Below are positions 6,456 through 9,753 of a stretch of DNA of 9,753 bases, piece after piece. Source of the DNA: Chitinophagaceae bacterium UBA3961 (GTDB lineage Bacteria; Bacteroidota; Bacteroidia; Chitinophagales; Chitinophagaceae). Within the stretch, counting starts at the first letter, position 1. Every line of letters starts with the position of its first letter. Made by a program: the position numbers and the translations under genes. The stretch is from assembly GCA_002385265.1 (NCBI GenBank), contig DGDD01000282.1, positions 1 to 9,753 of the forward strand. The letters run 5' to 3'. Below the pieces are notes generated by a model. That model did not search any database. It had not been told where the DNA came from and saw nothing but the letters and a program-made list of their open reading frames with translations.

Positions 6456-7352
6456 CTACCATTCCCGCCATTCTACTGTTAAATCAATTTCTGATTCAAT
6501 TTTAAATCCTGTCATTCTAATTGCATCATGAATATAATCAACTAATTCCTCTCTTTCTAACGTTTCAATGAAACTTGGATATTTGTCATTTAGTTTATTA
6601 AAGCCCTGCGTTACTTTTCTTATCGCTGAATAAATTAAACTTGCTTTCTTTTGTTCAGTTGCAATTAGTAAATTGTCAAGAAAGGCGGTTAACAGATATT
6701 TTGAATCTTCTATATTTTTAATTGTTAAATTGTTATCCCCTTTTTTCATTCTCTTCGTCCAAGCTGTTATTGGGGATTTTTTATTTAATACTCTAAAGTC
6801 ATTTACATTGAAAATTATTAAATTTTTATTTTGTTGTCTCAAAGACTTTGTCAACTCTCGTTTACACTTAAAACTTTTTTCAAGAAGCTTTACTCTTAGC
6901 CAAATAAGTTCTTTGCTGTTGTCAAAAGCTGTCAAAAACGAGTAGTCCTCAAAGTTAAAAATCATATAGCTCCCATAACTAGCACTACTAGATTCTGATT
7001 TTTTTATTGGTATTTTTTGTTGAACTAATTCTGCGTTATCTCCCCAATTTAAGTCAAAAGGTAAAGAGTGGGGGTACTTAATACCTTTCCCTGTTCCTCC
7101 AAATTTAATTTCATCAAAAAAACACTCTTTGTGGTCATATGTATATGCTTTTACAAAAGCTCCATAGTCACCTTGGTAATTGACTTTCCCCGTAGAACGT
7201 AATGACAAATCCCATTTGTTGGATTGAAATCTACGCCAACCAATAGAAAATTCAGGTCTCTCTAAGGGAATATAAAGTTTAGGTAAAAGTTCTTTAACAT
7301 AAGGACTGAACTCCGAATGTCCAAATAGATTAAATATGTCTTGGTATGTCAT
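6456..7352 (-). CDS. Hypothetical protein, 298 residues, possible cassette-borne gene
   Basis: I cannot assign a function. The protein is soluble in appearance, with no signal peptide or membrane segment. The N-terminal half contains FDEIKFGGTGKGIKYPHSLP (79-98), then FDLNWGD. This kind of LPFxLxWGD motif occurs in immunity-like proteins of Bacteroidota, so an immunity or toxin-partner role is possible but only a pattern memory. The C-terminal part (about 210-298) is helical and charged, with SLIYSAIRKVTQGFNKLN, then ETLEREELVDYI, and ends in DLTVEWREW; I have seen similar endings in unannotated proteins. The start at 7352 gives MTYQDIFNLFG, 18 nt beyond the flanking repeat. The gene is AT-rich, stands alone, and is bracketed by inverted repeats with a structured element right after its stop, suggesting a mobile cassette. 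No good promoter was found; TATATTTA at 7387-7394 (minus) is the nearest -7-like word. Confidence 0.8.
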   Translation of the reverse strand: MTYQDIFNLFGHSEFSPYVKELLPKLYIPLERPEFSIGWRRFQSNKWDLSLRSTGKVNYQGDYGAFVKAYTYDHKECFFDEIKFGGTGKGIKYPHSLPFDLNWGDNAELVQQKIPIKKSESSSASYGSYMIFNFEDYSFLTAFDNSKELIWLRVKLLEKSFKCKRELTKSLRQQNKNLIIFNVNDFRVLNKKSPITAWTKRMKKGDNNLTIKNIEDSKYLLTAFLDNLLIATEQKKASLIYSAIRKVTQGFNKLNDKYPSFIETLEREELVDYIHDAIRMTGFKIESEIDLTVEWREW

Positions 7353-7370
7353 TTGAAGAATGTCGTTTTA

Positions 7371-7384
7371 AATGGCAGGCAACA
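7371..7384 (-). repeat. Flanking repeat copy 2 (inverted partner at 6425-6438)
   Basis: The complement reads TGTTGCCTGCCATT, a match at 13 of 14 positions to 6425-6438. On the plus strand it is followed within about 50 nt by ATTGGTAT and CTATGGGG. These resemble ATTGGTATTGCC and ATAGTGGGG on the complement of the element at 6404-6424, so this may be a worn half of the same repeat family. Confidence 0.65.
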
Positions 7385-7723
7385 CGTAAATATATGAAGC
7401 TTCCAATGAAATTGGTATATAACTATGGGGTTGATACCTATATGATTAATGATATACAAACAACATTGTTTATCAGTACAATCCACCAATCAGTTCAAAC
7501 AATTGGTGGATTTATATAAAGGTCATGCGCCCATACTGGGTTGAAAATATAGGTGTAAGTCCATGTATTGATTGCAATCTAGAATAAAATAATGATTTGT
7601 ATCTTATTGATAGATGAACTCTTCACCAAAACAGTGTCAAACCATTTTCAATGTACTCATTATACCTATTGCCCAAGTCATTGATTTCCCGAAGCGCAAT
7701 TCCTAAAGCCAAAAACTCACTAC
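7385..7723. other. Gene-free intergenic region between the 298-residue gene and the kinase gene
   Basis: No coding region is supported here. The stretch is AT-rich and holds a small palindrome, CCAAT-GAA-ATTGG, at 7403-7415, and the perfect stem-loop at 7480-7512 that is listed separately. The composition changes from AT-rich to more balanced close to the 3' end of the kinase gene at 7724. Confidence 0.5.
7480..7512. terminator. Perfect 11-bp stem-loop, possible terminator
   Basis: AATCCACCAAT (7480-7490) and ATTGGTGGATT (7502-7512) are exact inverted copies separated by an 11-nt loop. It lies 211 bp beyond the kinase stop and upstream of the 298-residue gene. There is no strong run of T on either side, so a rho-independent terminator is only one reading. 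A repeat relic or protein-binding site is also possible. Confidence 0.35.
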
Positions 7724-8704
7724 TCAAAACTTACCACTCTCTACCACCCACTGCTTCACAAAACTGTCCACATATCGCTCCAAATACACTTCGTTCAGAA
7801 AGGCGGCGGTCCAGGTTTCAAAGCGGTAGCATTGTACGCCAAGATAGAAGATATAAATAGCAGGAATCAAGGCCTTGAGTTCGTCGAGTTCAGTTTGGGG
7901 AAGCGTAGTAACCGAACGATAACCGTTTATAAACGAATTTATCTGTTCTTTACGTATCGATTCATCGGTGTTCAAACGATGCACTTGCATGATGTAATAG
8001 GCCATGTCGAGCGCCAATGGTCCGTTTCCGCAGAAATCGAAATCGAAGAGGGTGATGCGACCCGATTCGTCGATGTTTAAATTGTCGAACCAAATATCTA
8101 AATGCACTACTCCAGTTCTCCATTCGTTTTTCTCCGCTTGCTCAAATACGAGTTTTAGTTTTTCACCGGCCCCTTCAATGAGTTTCCAAACAGCCGATTC
8201 TTTGCCTAAGAATCTACCAATTTCCCGCATACCATTGGTGTACATCAATGCATAATTGTACTGTGCTCTTGGAATTGCTTTGTTGATGGTGATGGCATGG
8301 ATGCTTCCCATGAGCTTGCCTATTTCAAAATGCTGCTCATTGGCATACTGGATCATTTTTTGTCCCCTTGCATAGGTAAACAGCACCGCAAAACGAGTGC
8401 CCTCAGCCGCGTCTACTACCATTAAATAATGTCCTTTTGATGTGGCCACAGGTACCGAAACCGAACAGCCTTTTTCATTGAGCTCAGCTACCAATTCTAA
8501 CTCGGCGTGAATTTCTTCACGCGTTCTCCAGTTATGGGTGTACAATCGGAAGACATAATCCTTTCCTCCAAAACTTACCTTGTAAGTATGATTGATGCCC
8601 GTTTTTAAGAGTGTCACCAAGGGCTGTTCGTTCAAGCCAAACTGGTTTCTTACAATTTCTGAAACATCACGGGAATCAATAACTGAAATGATAGGACTGC
8701 GCAT
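7724..8704 (-). CDS. Aminoglycoside phosphotransferase (APH)-fold kinase
   Basis: The 326-residue protein has the APH/choline-kinase fold. The N-lobe (about 15-110) includes KTGINHTYKVSFGGKDYVFRLY (34-55), the usual nucleotide-binding strands. The C-lobe has the catalytic loop HLDIWFDN (201-208), with presumed catalytic Asp203 and metal ligand Asn208. The metal-binding DFDFCGNGP (221-229) follows, and then the conserved LALDMAYYI. Both catalytic elements are intact, so it should transfer phosphate from ATP to a hydroxyl of a small molecule or a protein side chain. The substrate cannot be told: the family covers antibiotic resistance, choline or homoserine kinases and the SrkA-type stress kinase, and the fold alone does not imply drug resistance. 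It is divergent from an AraC-family regulator gene, which may control it. Base composition is more balanced than in the defence genes to the left. Confidence 0.9.
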   Translation of the reverse strand: MRSPIISVIDSRDVSEIVRNQFGLNEQPLVTLLKTGINHTYKVSFGGKDYVFRLYTHNWRTREEIHAELELVAELNEKGCSVSVPVATSKGHYLMVVDAAEGTRFAVLFTYARGQKMIQYANEQHFEIGKLMGSIHAITINKAIPRAQYNYALMYTNGMREIGRFLGKESAVWKLIEGAGEKLKLVFEQAEKNEWRTGVVHLDIWFDNLNIDESGRITLFDFDFCGNGPLALDMAYYIMQVHRLNTDESIRKEQINSFINGYRSVTTLPQTELDELKALIPAIYIFYLGVQCYRFETWTAAFLNEVYLERYVDSFVKQWVVESGKF

Positions 8705-8843
8705 GCGTGAAGATACGAGTGTTTTATCGGTTCAACCCACTCTCCCTACTCCTTTGCAAAAGATGCGCCACTTTCCCCATTTGCCTTTGATTTATGAAAT
8801 CAATTTCAGTTTTAGGGTATTTGTATTACCTTCAATTGACCTT
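8705..8843. promoter_or_regulatory. Divergent intergenic region of the kinase and AraC genes
   Basis: These 139 bp separate the two start codons and must hold both promoters if 8844 is the true AraC start. I see no exact TAnnTTTG box on either strand. The nearest candidates are GTATTTG around 8818-8824 on the plus strand and CATCTTTTG on the minus strand. No operator palindrome stands out. Confidence 0.4.
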
Positions 8844-9668
8844 ATGTTCCAGAAATTCTATTCTCCACACCCCGCTCTAAAAGGCATCATCAACAATGTG
8901 ATGATTGTTCAAGGTGTGTTTGATAGTAAGCATCCACTGCCAGTTCTACCCATGCCGCAACATCCGGAACAACGACTTTTCTTTTACCCCTACGACCCCG
9001 TCGATGCCCATTATTTTCTGAGCAACAAAAAAGTCAAACTCTCGTCTGCTATTGTAGTGGGTCCGCATATCGAGCGACTCAATGTGCAGTTAGGGGTGCA
9101 ACACTTAGTTATTAAAGTAGGTTTTCAACCCGGCGCACTTCACCGCGTGCTCGGTATACCCATGACGAAATTGCTGCAAACAGAAGCCTTCAATGCCGAT
9201 GATCTTTTTGGTAGCGAGATTCATTTGTTGACTGAACAAATTCGAAATGCCGATTCTTTTGATGCCATGAAACGGTTTATTGACTTGTTTTTTATGGAAC
9301 AATTAAGAAAGGTGAGATCGGAATTACCCATCGATTCGAGTTTGCAATATTTGGTTGAACAGAAAGGTGCAGTTTCTATTGATGCGTTGGCAAAGCAAGC
9401 CTGCTTGAGCACGCGACAATTTGAACGTATTTTCAAAGATCGGATTGGATTTACTCCAAAGTACTATGCGCGTATGGTGCGTTTTGCGCATGCATGGGAA
9501 TTGAAGGAACGAAATCCGAATTTGAATTGGACGAATATTGCACATGCTACGGGCTATTTCGATCAAATGCATTTTATTAAAGATTTTAAAGAGTTTAGTG
9601 GCACCACACCGGGTATTTCGGAGGAGGATTTTCGGAAATTGAAGGTGTGGGGGATGTCGGGGCATTGA
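8844..9668 (+). CDS. AraC-family transcriptional regulator
   Basis: I place the start at ATG 8844, giving 274 residues that begin MFQKFYSPHPALKG. The open frame extends left to 8592, but that part would run through the start of the divergent kinase gene and shows no family similarity. The N-terminal domain (about 1-150), with NNVMIVQG, FFYPYDPVDAHYF and VIKVGFQPGALHRVLGIP (89-106), fits the sensor-type domain found in many Bacteroidota AraC regulators (DUF6597-like, by pattern). The C-terminal AraC DNA-binding domain (about 165-260) has two helix-turn-helix units: AVSIDALAKQACLSTRQFER, then FKDRIGFTPKYYARMVRF (197-214), and NIAHATGYFDQMHFIKDFKE (231-250), followed by FSGTTP. It probably regulates the adjacent divergent kinase gene; the inducer is unknown. 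Confidence 0.9.
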   Translation: MFQKFYSPHPALKGIINNVMIVQGVFDSKHPLPVLPMPQHPEQRLFFYPYDPVDAHYFLSNKKVKLSSAIVVGPHIERLNVQLGVQHLVIKVGFQPGALHRVLGIPMTKLLQTEAFNADDLFGSEIHLLTEQIRNADSFDAMKRFIDLFFMEQLRKVRSELPIDSSLQYLVEQKGAVSIDALAKQACLSTRQFERIFKDRIGFTPKYYARMVRFAHAWELKERNPNLNWTNIAHATGYFDQMHFIKDFKEFSGTTPGISEEDFRKLKVWGMSGH

Positions 9669-9692
9669 GGGAGTTCGTGCTTATTGGTTCAC

Positions 9693-9753
9693 CGCTGAGA
9701 ACGCAAAAAACGCTGAGATGTCGCGAAGAATTTTTGAAACCACAGATAACCTT
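9693..9753. repeat. Intergenic repeat-like tail after the AraC gene
   Basis: CGCTGAGA occurs at 9693-9700 and again at 9711-9718, separated by AC-GC and poly-A words, and the window ends in ACCACAGATAACC. Such CGCTGAGAACGC and CCACAGAT words recur between genes in many Bacteroidota genomes in my recollection. The sequence continues outside the window, so its extent is unknown. Confidence 0.35.

Noticed and set aside
8700..8707. CGCATGCG palindrome over the kinase start codon
   Set aside because: An 8-bp palindrome is expected by chance in a window of this size, and it has no partner copy.
8592..8843. Longer N-terminus for the AraC regulator, starting at 8592
   Set aside because: It would overlap the first 113 bp of the divergent kinase gene, and the extra 84 residues show no similarity to the family. 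The start at 8844 gives a normal N-terminal domain.
1..9753. Avoidance of CTGCAG sites
   Set aside because: I found no CTGCAG by eye, but only about one or two would be expected in AT-rich DNA of this length, so the absence is uninformative.
1..9753. CRISPR array, tRNA, rRNA, transposase or integrase gene
   Set aside because: None was seen. The repeats present are inverted pairs or isolated short direct repeats, not regularly spaced arrays, and no recombinase motifs appear in any supported protein.

Overview
The window is AT-rich DNA, probably from a member of the Bacteroidota. The clues are the absence of clear Shine-Dalgarno sequences before the starts, a Bacteroidota-type -7 box (TAnnTTTG, here TATCTTTG) before the regulator gene, and intergenic inverted repeats of a kind I associate with that phylum. 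This assignment is an inference; there is no rRNA or tRNA to confirm it.

Left part (1-5877, all minus strand): a compact defence operon read from right to left. A small XRE/Cro-type regulator resembling a restriction-modification controller comes first. It is followed by a gamma-class N6-adenine DNA methyltransferase, a BsuBI/PstI-family type II endonuclease, and a very large protein that runs off the left edge (at least 1004 residues). The four genes are joined by an 8-nt overlap, a 1-nt gap and an 11-nt gap, so co-expression is likely. The large protein starts with a region that looks like a degenerate PD-(D/E)XK nuclease, continues into a segment resembling a worn NTPase core, and ends in a long, mostly helical region. 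It is the candidate for an undescribed partner of the restriction-modification system. Two matching 15-bp palindromes just upstream of the regulator look like its operators.

Middle (5935-7723): a repeat-rich stretch with one unrecognised 298-residue gene on the minus strand. An imperfect 25-bp-arm hairpin lies upstream of the operon. A roughly 205-bp element with inverted ends (ATAACGG and GGTATTGCC arms) lies downstream of the 298-residue gene. A 14-bp inverted repeat (13 of 14 matching) brackets that gene, giving a cassette-like layout.

Right part (7724-9753): visibly richer in G+C and more chromosome-like. A divergent pair is formed by an aminoglycoside-phosphotransferase-fold kinase (minus) and an AraC-family regulator (plus), with 139 bp between their start codons. 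The window ends in a short repeat-like sequence. The contrast in base composition suggests that the defence and repeat segment was added beside this pair, but no insertion junction can be defined from this window alone.
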